Shown one piece after another: positions 53,938-63,822 of a stretch of DNA of 64,000 nt. This DNA comes from Microvirga sp. 17 mud 1-3 (GTDB taxonomy: Bacteria > Pseudomonadota > Alphaproteobacteria > Rhizobiales > Beijerinckiaceae): positions 2,728,001 to 2,792,000 of the forward strand of contig NZ_CP029481.1 in assembly GCF_003151255.1 (NCBI RefSeq). Direction: 5' to 3'. Numbering within the stretch: the stretch's first letter is position 1; each line of letters begins with the position of its first letter. Under the pieces are notes generated by a model, which saw nothing but the letters and a program-made list of their open reading frames with translations, ran no database searches and had not been told where the DNA came from. A program made the translations under genes and the position numbers.

Positions 53938-54132
53938 ATGAGCAAGGACGACGCCATGCCCGACAGCTCCCTGGACTACGCCGTGCGCGAATACCGGCGC
54001 CTCCTGGACGAAGCCCGCCGCGGCGAGCGCCCCTGGGATCACAGCGCCACCGTGAGGGCCCTGGCCGAGAAAACGGGCGTCACGGTGGAGGAACTCGAGG
54101 CCAGGCTCGGCCCATCTGCATCCCATTCTTGA
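53938..54132 (+). CDS. Small hypothetical helical protein
   Basis: From ATG 53938 the frame codes 64 residues: acidic N-terminus, then LDYAVREYRRLLDEARRGE and LAEKTGVTVEELEARLGP, which may be a small helix-turn-helix-like or helical-hairpin fold. AGGAAGAAGG precedes the ATG with suitable spacing. No family was recognised. It lies 153 bp after icd, behind its terminator, and ends 40 bp before the next gene. Confidence 0.55.
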   Translation: MSKDDAMPDSSLDYAVREYRRLLDEARRGERPWDHSATVRALAEKTGVTVEELEARLGPSASHS

Positions 54133-54171
54133 GCAAGACTCTCCCGGCCAGGTCGGGCCGGAACCGGAGTG

Positions 54172-54489
54172 TCAATCTTCGCGGGAGGCAGCCGCCGCGC
54201 TGGCCGCAATAATGTCGTCCACGCGCGAGCGCGCGTAATCCCACGCGCTGAATGAAACGGGGTCCATGTCGCCGGACACGACGATGTAGGGATCGTCTCC
54301 AAAGGTCGTGTAGAGGTCGTACATTTCGGACGATGTAAGGCCGTCTCTGAGGTATCCTACCAGACAGGTATCGACAATCGTGCGGGCTGCCGCCAGCGCC
54401 TGTTCCTTCGTGTCGAAGGTCCCCGCTTCGTACTCCTCGTCTGGGTCCTGATAATGAAAATTGTCGGCAACAATGACCTTGTATGGCAA
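54172..54489 (-). CDS. Conserved hypothetical cytoplasmic protein
   Basis: The 105-residue protein begins PYKVIVADNFHYQDPDEEYEAG and continues with EQALAAARTIVDTCLVGYL and TFGDDPYIVVSG. The pattern (a beta strand, an acidic loop, an amphipathic helix with L-A-A-x-x-I-V-D, then GDDP) is that of a small conserved hypothetical family found in many bacteria. No signal or membrane segment is present. The function is not known to me. Confidence 0.6.
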   Translation of the reverse strand: MPYKVIVADNFHYQDPDEEYEAGTFDTKEQALAAARTIVDTCLVGYLRDGLTSSEMYDLYTTFGDDPYIVVSGDMDPVSFSAWDYARSRVDDIIAASAAAASRED

Positions 54490-54819
54490 TCCCGGCTGCC
54501 TTTCCCCGTGTCAACCAAGCACGCACTAGATACCCGCACGGCGTTTCAGACGCCAAACGCGCATTCGGATTGCCTGCGCTGCATCATCTGAAAAACATGC
54601 TCTTTGGAGAAACGCACCACATTAGGTCGGAAAGCGCAATGTCGGAGATTACCGGCCTGCTCGGGGAAGCACGTTGCGATCGCAACTATGGGATTGGCGA
54701 CGGCCCGGCACCCCCCCTTTGCGGGAAGGAGCTTGACCGCAGAAGGAGTTGAGGCTGCGATGTAGCATCACTGGTGAGCAGGACGGTGGTAGTCTGCTCC
54801 TACCGTCAAGGAGATGTGA
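54490..54819. other. Gene-free divergent region
   Basis: No gene is supported. The frames crossing it have no convincing start or family likeness. It separates the divergent genes at 54489 and 54820 and must hold both promoters. AGGAG near 54809-54813 is the ribosome binding site of the downstream gene. Confidence 0.4.
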
Positions 54820-55284
54820 GTGACCGAACCTCAGCACTACCCCGCAACCGGAGGCTGCCAGTGCGGCGCGGTGCGCTATGCCCTGCGCTCCGCGCCGACC
54901 GGCGCCGGCATCTGCCATTGCCGCATGTGCCAGAAGGCCTTCGGCAACTACTTCGGCGCCTTCGCGGGGGTTCCGATGGCGGACCTCGTCTGGACCCGGG
55001 GCGAGCCGGGCATGTTCAGGAGTTCCGAGGCGGCCGAGCGGGGTTTCTGCCGCGATTGCGGCACCCCGCTCACCTTCCGCTACCGTGAGAGCGGGCGCAT
55101 CTCCGTGTCGATCGGAAGCCTCGACGCGCCGGAGGGGATCCGGCCCGAGATCCAGTACGGCATCGAGAGCCGCCTGCCCGCCTTCGAGAACCTGCACGCG
55201 CTCCCGGGCGAGCGGACGGAGGACGCGGTGACGCCGGAGGATCTCATCCGGATGACCTCGCGCCAGCACCCCGACCACGACTGA
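54820..55284 (+). CDS. GFA family protein (glutathione-dependent formaldehyde-activating-like)
   Basis: The 154-residue protein starts at GTG 54820 (AGGAG 6 bp upstream). It has the GFA/CENP-V zinc-binding pattern: GGCQCGAVRYAL (CxC, residues 11-22), ICHCRMCQKAF (CxCxxC) and FCRDCGTPLTFRY (CxxC). The founding member makes S-hydroxymethylglutathione from formaldehyde, but the family is broad and the activity here is unproven. It converges with the SDR gene 15 bp away. Confidence 0.9.
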   Translation: MTEPQHYPATGGCQCGAVRYALRSAPTGAGICHCRMCQKAFGNYFGAFAGVPMADLVWTRGEPGMFRSSEAAERGFCRDCGTPLTFRYRESGRISVSIGSLDAPEGIRPEIQYGIESRLPAFENLHALPGERTEDAVTPEDLIRMTSRQHPDHD

Positions 55285-55299
55285 AGGCGCCTGCCCCGC

Positions 55300-56064
55300 T
55301 TACGTCCGGTTGACGGACACGCCGCCATCGGCGAGGAGCGCCGCGCCGGTCGTGAAGCTCGATGCGTCTGACGCCAGAAAGAGCGCCGCGCGGGCGATCT
55401 CGTCCGGGCGCGCCAGGCGCTTGAGAGCGTGGAGGCCTTCCACGAAGGCGCGCGCATCGGGCGTCGGCATCCAGGCCTCTGCCATCGGCGTATCGGTGCC
55501 GCCGGGCAGGAGCGCGTTCACGCGGATGCCTTGGGAGCCGAACTCAACGGCAAGCGCCTGCGTGAGCCCGATCAGCCCCGACTTGCTCGCCGCATAGGAG
55601 GCAGCGCCCGGAAAGCCGGCCGTGTGGCCCACGAAGGTAGACGTGAAGATCAGCGACCCGCCTCCCCGCTCCATCATGGCCGGGATCTGGTATTTGGCGC
55701 CCAGGAACGCCGCCGTGAGATTGACGGCGAGCGCCTCGTTCCATCCATCGAGGGTGAGGCCCGGCGTCGGGCCCATCTCGCCGTTGGTGCCCGCATTGTT
55801 TAACGCGATATCGAGCCCGCCGAAGCGCTCGGTCGCGGTGTCGACAAGCCTCTTGGCGAAGGCCTCCTCGCGCACGTCGCCCGCGACTGCGAGCGCAGTA
55901 CCGCCCGCCTCTTCAATCTCGCGCACCAGCCGCTCCAGCGCATCGGACCGGCGCGCCGCCACCACAACCCGTGCACCCTCTTGGGCGAAGAGCTTCGCGG
56001 TCGCGTAGCCGATTCCGGAGCTGGCGCCCGTCACGATGGCGGTCTTGTTCACGAGTGTCGTCAT
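55300..56064 (-). CDS. Short-chain dehydrogenase/reductase
   Basis: The 254-residue SDR has the NAD(P)-binding TGASSGIGYA near residue 11, the NNAG motif (NNAGTNGE), catalytic Ser in FTSTFVGHTAG and the YxxxK pair in YAASKSG, followed by the substrate region PGGTDTPMAEAW. The start at Met9 of the longest frame is used, with AAGGA upstream. The classical SDR substrate cannot be assigned. Confidence 0.9.
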   Translation of the reverse strand: MTTLVNKTAIVTGASSGIGYATAKLFAQEGARVVVAARRSDALERLVREIEEAGGTALAVAGDVREEAFAKRLVDTATERFGGLDIALNNAGTNGEMGPTPGLTLDGWNEALAVNLTAAFLGAKYQIPAMMERGGGSLIFTSTFVGHTAGFPGAASYAASKSGLIGLTQALAVEFGSQGIRVNALLPGGTDTPMAEAWMPTPDARAFVEGLHALKRLARPDEIARAALFLASDASSFTTGAALLADGGVSVNRT

Positions 56065-56172
56065 GGATGTCGTCCTTTCCTCGAGCATTGTGCTCGCGGA
56101 TCAGTTCCGACATTCCCGCACGGGCAGCGACCCGTTTCCGCCGCCCGTTTCCTGTGATGGACGGCTGAGGGA

Positions 56173-58146
56173 TCACTCCACCTTCAGCGCTTTGCGGGCG
56201 ATGACCTTGTCGCCGTCGAGACCCGGGGCCGCCATGACATAGCGCACCTCGTACAGGCCAGGCTCGTCGGGCGCCGCCATGACGATGCGAGGCGCAGCCG
56301 CATCCACGGACTGGAACTGCGCCGCCCCATTGTCGGCCTCCGAGGGGGCCGAAATGGCGATATAGTCCCCCGCCCCTATGGGGCCGGTATAGGCCACCGT
56401 GATCTCCGCGCCCGCCTTGATACGGTCCGGCGCCGTAACCGTCGCGCGGGCCGGTTCGACCGTGAGAGGGCTCGCGGCAAGGATCTTGTAGACGCCGCCC
56501 GATTCCAGCACGAACCGCACCTCGTAGGCGCCGGGCTCGCCCGGAACATGCAGGACGACCTGCTCCCTGTCCTGCGGATATTCATAGGAAATCCACGCCT
56601 GCGCGGGCGCGCCCTTCTTGACGATGCCCACGAAGGTGTCGCCGCCGCCCTTGCCCTGGAAGCCGACCGGAATCATGGAGCCGGCCATGGCCTTGGGAGG
56701 AGACGACAGGGCGGCGCTCGCGGCCGTGACCTCGACCTTGCGGGAGGCCAGGATCTTCGGGTCGAGACCCGAGATATAGCGGACTTCGTAAATGCCCGGC
56801 TCGGCCGGCAGGCGCAGCGTCGCGGGGGAGCCGTTCTGCGCATAGACCCAGGAGCTGCCCTCAAAGGCGTTGGCATCCGTGCCGGGTTTAGCAAGGCCGA
56901 CCCAGTCCTCCGCCGCATCGGGCCCCTTAAACGACACAGCGATTTCGGAGCCGGCCGCGCCCTTCGCGGGCGCCTCGATCGTCGCCGTCACGGCCGTGAC
57001 GGTGATCTTCGCGCGGGCCAGCACGGCGCCCAGCGCATCATGGACGTAACGCAGCTCGTAGTCGCCTGGCTCGCCCGGCACACGGACCTTCAGGGGATTT
57101 CCATCCGCCGTGTAGCTGAACTGCCGGATCTCCAGCGGCTCGCCGGTCGACGACGCGAGAGAGATGTAATCGCCCTGACCGTTCGGCCCGGTCCATCGCA
57201 CGTCGACCATGCCGGTGGCGGGCACGCTGGCCTTGACCGGCTCCAGGCTCGCCTTGGGCAACTCGCCCGCAAGCGGCACGACAATCCGGCCGGGCGCATC
57301 ACGGGTGACATTCACGCCCACCTGCCCGGCCTTTGCGCCCGAGATGGCGGATATCCGGTAGCGGCCGGGCGGAAGCGCGATGCTGGAGAACGTCCCCTCC
57401 GCGAAAGCGCCGGCCTCGCCGTCGCGGGTGATCGTGAAGGTCGCGTCGGATACGGGCCGTCCTCCTTCCGTCGCCTCAAGCGGCACCGCGCGGGTGACGA
57501 CGGCCGCTTTCGGCTTTGCCTGAACGGTGGTCTTCAGGGCCTGTCCAAGTTCGCCGGCATTCGAAGCGGCCAGGAACGTGCCGCCCGTGCGCTCCGCGAT
57601 GCAGGAGAGTTTTGGCCGTTCCACGGCCGAAACATCGAAGCCGATCACATGCGCGACGAAGCCGGCATTCCGGCGCTTGAGCTCCTCGGCGAGCGCGCAG
57701 GGATCGCCCTTGCAGGTTTCGACCCCGTCCGTAACGATGATGACATTGCCCGGCTTGCCGGCCGGAAGCTGGCCCGCCGCCTCCTTCAGAGCGGCGGTGA
57801 TCGGCGTCTTGCCCCGGGGCGTCAGCCGACTTGCGAGCGCCTGCACCTTCGCTTCATCCACGGCACCGACCGGAAGGATGGTTTCGATATCGCCGCAATC
57901 GCCTGCACGGCGATGCCCATAGGCTACGATGCCGAGGCGCGCGCCCTTCGGGAGAGTTCCGACGAGAGCCGAAACCGCATCCCGCGCGACCTCCATCTTC
58001 GCCTTGCCGTCGATCCGCCCCCACATGCTGTTCGAAGCATCGATGACAAGGACGGTCGGAGCCGCACCCTTTTCCTGCGCATTCCCTTGGGTCATTCCAA
58101 GAAGCGCGCAAAGCAGAGCGGCCGATACAAGAAAGCTGAGACGCAT
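56173..58146 (-). CDS. VWA-domain secreted protein with tandem C-terminal repeats
   Basis: The 657-residue protein has a signal peptide (about 1-23, MTQGNAQ), then a von Willebrand A domain (about 30-215) with the MIDAS motif LVIDASNSMWGRID. A beta-rich domain and four related modules of about 95 residues follow (for example IEAPAKGAAGSEIAVSFKG, LSSPPKAMAGSMIPVGFQG and VTAPDRIKAGAEITVAYTG), each ending in PGEPG/PDEPG-x-YEVRY. The module type looks like an Ig or beta-sandwich array. It is probably periplasmic. It is monocistronic. Confidence 0.82.
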   Translation of the reverse strand: MRLSFLVSAALLCALLGMTQGNAQEKGAAPTVLVIDASNSMWGRIDGKAKMEVARDAVSALVGTLPKGARLGIVAYGHRRAGDCGDIETILPVGAVDEAKVQALASRLTPRGKTPITAALKEAAGQLPAGKPGNVIIVTDGVETCKGDPCALAEELKRRNAGFVAHVIGFDVSAVERPKLSCIAERTGGTFLAASNAGELGQALKTTVQAKPKAAVVTRAVPLEATEGGRPVSDATFTITRDGEAGAFAEGTFSSIALPPGRYRISAISGAKAGQVGVNVTRDAPGRIVVPLAGELPKASLEPVKASVPATGMVDVRWTGPNGQGDYISLASSTGEPLEIRQFSYTADGNPLKVRVPGEPGDYELRYVHDALGAVLARAKITVTAVTATIEAPAKGAAGSEIAVSFKGPDAAEDWVGLAKPGTDANAFEGSSWVYAQNGSPATLRLPAEPGIYEVRYISGLDPKILASRKVEVTAASAALSSPPKAMAGSMIPVGFQGKGGGDTFVGIVKKGAPAQAWISYEYPQDREQVVLHVPGEPGAYEVRFVLESGGVYKILAASPLTVEPARATVTAPDRIKAGAEITVAYTGPIGAGDYIAISAPSEADNGAAQFQSVDAAAPRIVMAAPDEPGLYEVRYVMAAPGLDGDKVIARKALKVE

Positions 58147-58235
58147 TGTAACGTATCCCGAAAACCGGGCGTCACATCTGATATAACAGACCTTACGTCA
58201 AGGCATGCGGGGCGATTCCGCGCAAAAACCTTTGG

Positions 58236-59402
58236 CTATACGCTCCGTCTGTCTTCCCTCGTGCGGACCACCTCCTCGACATGCCGCCTCATGGAGGGGT
58301 TGGTTTCCAGGAGGAGATGGAAGTCCTCGGCATCGAGCACGAGCAGCCGGCACGGCGTCGCGGCCCTGACCGTGGCGCTGCGGCGCCGCCGCTTCAGCAC
58401 CGCCATCTCGCCGAAGAAATCTCCGGGGCCCAGCCGCACGACGTCGCCGGGGAGCATGATCTCCACCTCGCCGGAGGCCAGCAAATACATGGAATGCGCC
58501 TTCTCGCCCTTGCGCACGATGATGTCCCCGGGCGCGCAGGTCTGCGACCGCAGATACTGCATCACCCGGCCGATCTCTCCGGTGCTGAGCCCCGAGAAGA
58601 GCGGCACGCGCGCCGCCATGCTCCAGGTGATGATGAAGTCGCGCCGATGGATCTCCCGCGAGAAGGCACTGGCGATGATGCCCACGGGCAAAGCCAGCAT
58701 GACGAGCCCCGCAACCGCCGTGATCCCGGCGATGACGCGTCCCAGCGGCGTCACGGGAACCACGTCCCCGTAGCCCACGGTGGTCAGCGTCACGACCGCC
58801 CAGTACATGGCCCTCGGGATGGTTCCGAACGCATCGGGCTGCGCCTCGCGCTCGACGAGGTTCATCACGGATGCGGCGAGGAGAATGGTGCCGAGGAGGA
58901 TGATGCCGCAGGCGACGAGCGCCCGGCGCTCGGAGGCGATCGCCCCCGCGAGGCTCGTCAGGCCGGGCGAGTAGCGAGCGAGCTTGAAGAAGCGGAAAAG
59001 CCTGAGGAGCAGAAGCGTGCGCAATCCGCCGACATCCCAATAGGCGAGATAGAAGGGAAGGATGGCGAGGAGATCGACGATGGATTGCGGATGCAGCGCC
59101 CATGTGACGCGAGCCCGCCACGGCTTGAGATGGCGCCACGGCGCATGTTCCGGCGCGCACCACAGGCGCGCGGCATATTCCACCGTAAAGACGGCGCCGC
59201 TGACGATCTCGATAGCGAGAAACAGTCCCCGATAGGATTCCTGGATGGTGGGCTCGCTTTCGAGCACCACCGCCGTCACGTTGACCACGATGAGCCCAAC
59301 CAGAACGGCATGGACCGCGTGGATGAGCGGATCGCCGACGCTGCTGCGCTCGAGGATTTCGTAGAGGCGGTGCCGGACCGGATGAGAGCTTTCCCGGGGC
59401 AC
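58236..59402 (-). CDS. Cyclic-nucleotide-gated potassium channel (MlotiK1-like)
   Basis: From GTG 59402 the protein has 388 residues. It has six membrane helices with a voltage-sensor-like LLRLFRFFKLARYSPG segment, the K+ selectivity filter LTTVGYGDVVP near 200 and a C-terminal cyclic-nucleotide-binding domain (about 260-370: GDFFGEMAVLKRRRRSATVRA). This is the architecture of MlotiK1 from Mesorhizobium. The longer frame upstream to 59567 overlaps the alaS C-terminus and is ruled out by the GTG 14 bp after the alaS stop. Confidence 0.9.
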   Translation of the reverse strand: MPRESSHPVRHRLYEILERSSVGDPLIHAVHAVLVGLIVVNVTAVVLESEPTIQESYRGLFLAIEIVSGAVFTVEYAARLWCAPEHAPWRHLKPWRARVTWALHPQSIVDLLAILPFYLAYWDVGGLRTLLLLRLFRFFKLARYSPGLTSLAGAIASERRALVACGIILLGTILLAASVMNLVEREAQPDAFGTIPRAMYWAVVTLTTVGYGDVVPVTPLGRVIAGITAVAGLVMLALPVGIIASAFSREIHRRDFIITWSMAARVPLFSGLSTGEIGRVMQYLRSQTCAPGDIIVRKGEKAHSMYLLASGEVEIMLPGDVVRLGPGDFFGEMAVLKRRRRSATVRAATPCRLLVLDAEDFHLLLETNPSMRRHVEEVVRTREDRRSV

Positions 59403-59415
59403 GCCTCTACCGTCC

Positions 59416-62067
59416 CTAGGCGGCTGTTGACAAAGCCGCCTCGATGGCCGCGAGCGCGGCTTCGGCCTGCGCCCCATCGGGCCCGCCGGCCTGCGCCATG
59501 TCGCGCCGTCCGCCGCCGCCCTTGCCGCCCAGCTTCTCGGCGCCGGCGCGCACGAGGCTAACCGCATCGACCTTTGCGGTCAGGTCCTCGGTGACGCCCA
59601 CGACGATGCCGGCCTTGCCGTCCTCGGCGACGCCCACGATGGCGACGACGCCGGAGCCGAGGCGCTTCTTGCCCTCATCCGCGAGGCTCTTGAGATCCTT
59701 CATCTCGACGCCGGAGACGGCCCGGGCCATGAGCTTGATGCCGCCGACATCGCGCACCGGCTCGCCCTCGCCGCCGCCACCGCCCATGGCGAGCTTGCGG
59801 CGGGCCTCGGTCAGCTCGCGTTCGAGCTTGCGCTTGTCTTCCAGGAGCGCCGCGAGGCGGTCTGCCGCCTCGTCCACGGGGGTCTTGAGCAAGCCCGCGA
59901 TCTCCCGGAGCCTGCGGCTCTCGCCCTCCAGATAGCGCCGCGCCGCATTGCCGGTCATGGCCTCGACGCGGCGCACGCCCGCCGCCACCGCGCCTTCGGA
60001 CACGATGGTGACGAAGCCGATATCGCCCGTGCGGTTCACATGGGTGCCGCCGCACAGCTCCACCGAGAAGGCCCGGTTTCCATCGCCCGTGCCCATGGAG
60101 ACCACGCGCACCTCGTCGCCGTATTTCTCGCCGAAGAGCGCGCGGGCGCCGGATTCGATGGCCTCCTCGACGCCCATGAGCTTGGTGACGACCGGTTCGT
60201 TCTGCAGCAGCACCCGGTTGGCGATGGTCTCGATCTCCACCAGCTCCTCGTCGCCGATGGGCTTGGGATGGCTGAAGTCGAAGCGCAGGCGATCCGGAGC
60301 GACGAGCGAGCCCTTCTGGGCCACATGGTCGCCGAGCACCTGCCGCAGGGCCTCGTGCAGGAGGTGGGTGGCCGAATGGTTGGCCCGGATGGCAGAGCGC
60401 CGCTCGTGATCGACCGTCAGCTCGACGGATTGGCTGAGCTTCAGCGTCCCATGCTCGACGAGAACGTGATGCACGAAGAGGTCGCCGAGCTTCTTCTCGG
60501 TGCCGGTGACGCGCGCCCGCGCCCCCTCGCCCTGCATGATGCCGGTGTCGCCGACCTGGCCGCCGGACTCGCCGTAGAATGGGGTCTGGTTGAGCACCGC
60601 GAGGCCGGTCTCGCCGGCCTTGAGCTCCTTCACCTCCTGGCCGTCCTTCAGCAGCGCGAGGACGAGGCCCTCCGCGGTCTCGGTATCGTAGCCGAGGAAT
60701 TCGGTGGCGCCGACGCGCTCCTTGATGCCGAACCACACGGTCTCGGTCGCAGCCTCGCCCGAGCCCGACCAGGCCGCGCGCGCCTTCTCGCGCTGGCGCT
60801 CCATGGCGGCGTTGAAGGCATCCGTATCGACTCCGATGCCGCGCGGCTTGAGCGCATCCTGAGTCAGGTCGAGCGGGAAGCCGTAGGTGTCGTAGAGCGT
60901 GAAGGCCGTCTCGCCCTTGAGGTTCTGGCCCTTCGTAAGATCGCGGGTCTCCTCGTCGAGGATCGAGAGGCCACGCTCCAGGGTCTTGCGGAAGCGGCTC
61001 TCCTCGAGCTTCAGGGTCTCGGTGATGAGCGCCTCGGCCCGCACCAGCTCCGGATAGGCCTGCCCCATCTCGCGCACAAGGGTCGGCACGAGGCGGTACA
61101 TGAGCGGATCGCGCGCGCCGAGGAGCTGCGCATGGCGCATGGCGCGGCGCATGATGCGACGGAGCACGTAGCCGCGGCCCTCATTGGACGGCAACACGCC
61201 GTCCGCCACCAGGAACGAGGAGGCGCGCAGGTGATCGGCGATCACCCGGTGCGAGGCCTTGCGCTCGCCCTCCGGCGCCACGCCGGTTGCGTGCGCCACG
61301 GCCTCGATGAGGGCGCGGAACAGGTCCGTGTCGTAGTTGGAGTGAACGCCCTGGAGGATCGCCGAGATGCGCTCCAGCCCCATGCCGGTGTCGATGGAGG
61401 GCTTGGGCAGGCCGATCCGGTTGCCGGGCTCGATCTGCTCGTATTGCATGAAGACGAGGTTCCAGAACTCCAGGAACCGGTCGCCGTCCTCCTCCGGGCT
61501 GCCGGGCGGGCCGCCCCAGAGGCTCTCGCCCTGGTCGATGAAGATCTCCGAGCAGGGGCCGCAGGGGCCGGTATCGCCCATCTGCCAGAAATTGTCCGAG
61601 GTCGGGATGCGGATGATCTTGGAATCCGAGAAGCCCGCGATCTTCTTCCACAGGTTCGCGGCCTCGTCGTCCGTGTGGTAGACGGTGACGAGGAGCTTGT
61701 CCTTGGGCAGGTCGAATTCCCGGGTGATCAGGTTCCAGGCGAGCTCGATCGCCTGCTCCTTGAAGTAATCCCCGAAGGAGAAATTGCCCAGCATCTCGAA
61801 GAAGGTGTGGTGGCGCGCCGTGTAGCCCACATTGTCGAGATCGTTGTGCTTGCCGCCCGCGCGCACGCATTTCTGGGACGTGGTGGCGCGGCTGTAGGGC
61901 CGCTTCTCGACGCCCGTGAAGACATTCTTGAACTGCACCATCCCGGCATTGGTGAACATCAGCGTCGGGTCGTTGCGGGGCACGAGCGGGCTCGAGGCCA
62001 CGACCTCGTGGCCGTTCTTGGCGAAGTAATCGAGGAAGGTCGACCGGATTTCGTTGACGCCGCTCAT
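59416..62067 (-). CDS. alaS: Alanyl-tRNA synthetase
   Basis: From ATG 62067 the enzyme has 883 residues, the usual size. The class II catalytic domain (about 1-250) includes [21 protein letters not shown]. The editing domain has [15 protein letters not shown] (HxxxH) and [14 protein letters not shown] (CxxxH). The C-Ala domain has a coiled coil ([22 protein letters not shown]) and a glycine-rich end. The 3' end lies 14 bp before the K+ channel start, so the two may be cotranscribed. Confidence 0.96.
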   Translation of the reverse strand: MSGVNEIRSTFLDYFAKNGHEVVASSPLVPRNDPTLMFTNAGMVQFKNVFTGVEKRPYSRATTSQKCVRAGGKHNDLDNVGYTARHHTFFEMLGNFSFGDYFKEQAIELAWNLITREFDLPKDKLLVTVYHTDDEAANLWKKIAGFSDSKIIRIPTSDNFWQMGDTGPCGPCSEIFIDQGESLWGGPPGSPEEDGDRFLEFWNLVFMQYEQIEPGNRIGLPKPSIDTGMGLERISAILQGVHSNYDTDLFRALIEAVAHATGVAPEGERKASHRVIADHLRASSFLVADGVLPSNEGRGYVLRRIMRRAMRHAQLLGARDPLMYRLVPTLVREMGQAYPELVRAEALITETLKLEESRFRKTLERGLSILDEETRDLTKGQNLKGETAFTLYDTYGFPLDLTQDALKPRGIGVDTDAFNAAMERQREKARAAWSGSGEAATETVWFGIKERVGATEFLGYDTETAEGLVLALLKDGQEVKELKAGETGLAVLNQTPFYGESGGQVGDTGIMQGEGARARVTGTEKKLGDLFVHHVLVEHGTLKLSQSVELTVDHERRSAIRANHSATHLLHEALRQVLGDHVAQKGSLVAPDRLRFDFSHPKPIGDEELVEIETIANRVLLQNEPVVTKLMGVEEAIESGARALFGEKYGDEVRVVSMGTGDGNRAFSVELCGGTHVNRTGDIGFVTIVSEGAVAAGVRRVEAMTGNAARRYLEGESRRLREIAGLLKTPVDEAADRLAALLEDKRKLERELTEARRKLAMGGGGGEGEPVRDVGGIKLMARAVSGVEMKDLKSLADEGKKRLGSGVVAIVGVAEDGKAGIVVGVTEDLTAKVDAVSLVRAGAEKLGGKGGGGRRDMAQAGGPDGAQAEAALAAIEAALSTAA

Positions 62068-62314
62068 GGAATTCAAAGCTCGGTAGGGGCAAGGCCCGAA
62101 AAACACACAGGGTGGCCGGTTTTAGACGCAGGCTGAGGCGCTGTCGAGGCATTCGCATCAGGATGCCTGCGCATGGACGAATATGGCACAGGGCCAGGCT
62201 TTCGGGCCTGGTCCCTCGGTGCAAGGCGCGCCATGGTTCTGGCACCGCACAGCTGAACCCGGTCCTCCGGACCATTCCAGATTGACGGGAGAGTATCATC
62301 CCCCTCTGTCGGCA

Positions 62315-62353
62315 GGAAAAAAGAAAGGCCGCCGCGATCTCTCGCGACGGCCT
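62315..62353 (-). terminator. Rho-independent terminator of recA
   Basis: Read on the minus strand: AGGCCGTCGCGA-GAGA-TCGCGGCGGCCT (62326-62353, 12-bp stem with one mismatch) followed by TTCTTTTTTCC. It lies 85 bp after the recA stop. The rest of the 370-bp gap 62068-62437 has no gene; its upper part must hold the alaS promoter. Confidence 0.85.
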
Positions 62354-62437
62354 GCCATTTTGCCCTTGAAGGAGAGCAAATCTCGATTCTGCGGGACCGT
62401 TGTCGAACAACCGGTGCCCGCTTGTCCGGGTCGTGCG

Positions 62438-63529
62438 TTACGCAGCGCCCTCGTCCAGGTCCTCGGCCGTCGGGGTCGCCTGCTCCAGGATGCGGTCGGC
62501 CAGGAGGCCGGCATTCTGGCGGATGAGCGCCTCGATCTTGCCGGCGACCTCCGGATTGTCGCGCAGGAACTGCTTGGCGTTCTCGCGGCCCTGGCCGAGG
62601 CGCTGGCTGTCATAGGAGAACCAGGCGCCGGACTTCTCGACGATTCCGGCCTTGACGCCGAGATCGATCAGCTCGCCCACCTTGGAGACGCCCTCGCCGA
62701 ACATGATGTCGAACTCGACCTGCTTGAAGGGCGGCGCGACCTTGTTCTTGACGACCTTCACGCGCACCGAGTTGCCGATCGGATCGTCCCGGTCCTTGAG
62801 GGTCGAGACACGGCGAATGTCGAGGCGCACGGAGGCATAGAACTTGAGCGCATTGCCGCCCGTCGTCGTCTCAGGCGAGCCGTACATGACGCCGATCTTC
62901 ATGCGGATCTGGTTGATGAAGATCACCATCGTGTTCGAGCGCGAGATCGAACCGGTGAGCTTGCGCAGGGCCTGGCTCATGAGACGGGCCTGGAGGCCCG
63001 GCTGGACCTCGCCCATCTCGCCGTCGAGCTCGGCCTTCGGGGTGAGCGCCGCCACCGAGTCGATGACCAGCACGTCCACGGCGCCGGAGCGCACGAGCGT
63101 GTCGGCAATCTCCAGGGCCTGCTCGCCCGTGTCGGGCTGGGAGATCAGCAGGTCGTCCAGATTGACCCCGAGCTTGCGGGCATAGACCGGATCCAGGGCA
63201 TGCTCGGCATCCACGAAGGCGCAGACGCCGCCCTTCTTCTGGGCTTCGGCGATGGTGTGCAGGGCGAGCGTCGTCTTACCCGACGATTCCGGCCCGTAAA
63301 TTTCGATGATGCGTCCCCGCGGCAGGCCGCCGACCCCGAGCGCGATATCCAGGCCGAGGGACCCGGTCGAGATCGTCTCGATCTCCACCGGCTGCTGGCC
63401 CTTGCCGAGCCGCATGATCGAACCCTTGCCGAAGGCGCGTTCGATCTGGGAGAGCGCCGCGTCGAGAGCTTTCGACTTGTCTTTATCCATTGATGAGCTT
63501 TCCACCAGTCTCAGAGAAGACTGCGACAT
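62438..63529 (-). CDS. recA: DNA recombination and repair protein RecA
   Basis: From ATG 63529 (Met3 of the longest frame) the protein has 363 residues. The start fits the alphaproteobacterial N-terminus SQSSLRLVE...[20 protein letters not shown]. It has Walker [13 protein letters not shown] near 80, Walker [11 protein letters not shown] near 155, loop L2 [15 protein letters not shown] and an acidic C-terminal tail (EDLDEGAA). It forms filaments on single-stranded DNA, promotes strand exchange and triggers LexA self-cleavage. An SOS box lies 88 bp upstream and a terminator downstream. Confidence 0.97.
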   Translation of the reverse strand: MSQSSLRLVESSSMDKDKSKALDAALSQIERAFGKGSIMRLGKGQQPVEIETISTGSLGLDIALGVGGLPRGRIIEIYGPESSGKTTLALHTIAEAQKKGGVCAFVDAEHALDPVYARKLGVNLDDLLISQPDTGEQALEIADTLVRSGAVDVLVIDSVAALTPKAELDGEMGEVQPGLQARLMSQALRKLTGSISRSNTMVIFINQIRMKIGVMYGSPETTTGGNALKFYASVRLDIRRVSTLKDRDDPIGNSVRVKVVKNKVAPPFKQVEFDIMFGEGVSKVGELIDLGVKAGIVEKSGAWFSYDSQRLGQGRENAKQFLRDNPEVAGKIEALIRQNAGLLADRILEQATPTAEDLDEGAA

Positions 63530-63616
63530 GACCACGAATCCTTATGGCACGGAGGGGGACTGAATCTCAACGCGGTGTTGAGGTCATATATGTACCCTTT
63601 TTGTTCTCTGAAGCAA

Positions 63617-63631
63617 GTTCGTTTTTTGTTC
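63617..63631 (-). promoter_or_regulatory. LexA SOS box (GTTC-N7-GTTC) of recA
   Basis: GTTC at 63617-63620 and GTTC at 63628-63631 are separated by exactly 7 bases (GTTTTTT). The direct repeat GTTC-N7-GTTC is the established LexA box of Alphaproteobacteria. It lies 88 bp upstream of the recA start. An additional GTTC at 63603-63606 has the wrong spacing. Confidence 0.85.
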
Positions 63632-63771
63632 TACGGCAACCTTATTCACAGGCTTAGCAAGGCGCGATTGAGCCCGCCCAACATGGTCTGGCGAAGTGGG
63701 CGTCAGGCTCGACAATCTCAACGACAGTCGGCGATGAAAGCCTTTGAGCAGGCCATGTCTCGACAATACTA

Positions 63772-63822
63772 AACCAATCGGTTGACTATTCTGCGGGCAC
63801 CTGTATATTTAACCACATGGTT
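63772..63822. promoter_or_regulatory. Two matching dyads before the ArsR gene
   Basis: AACC-AATC-GGTT at 63772-63783 and AACC-ACAT-GGTT at 63811-63822 have the same 4-4-4 architecture and are followed by GACT and GAAT. The second spans the start codon of the ArsR-like gene (ATG at 63817). Their centres are 39 bp apart. Two identical-type dyads at the promoter and start of a regulator gene suggest autorepression. Confidence 0.6.

Noticed and set aside
56548..58773. A 741-codon plus-strand open frame opposite the VWA gene
   Set aside because: Antisense shadow of a gene with a signal peptide and MIDAS motif; it runs across two real genes and has no domain pattern.
60040..62136. A 698-codon plus-strand open frame opposite alaS
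   Set aside because: It is an antisense shadow in GC-rich coding DNA: alaS has full family motifs on the other strand, and the plus-strand translation is Arg/Leu/Glu-rich without recognisable domains.
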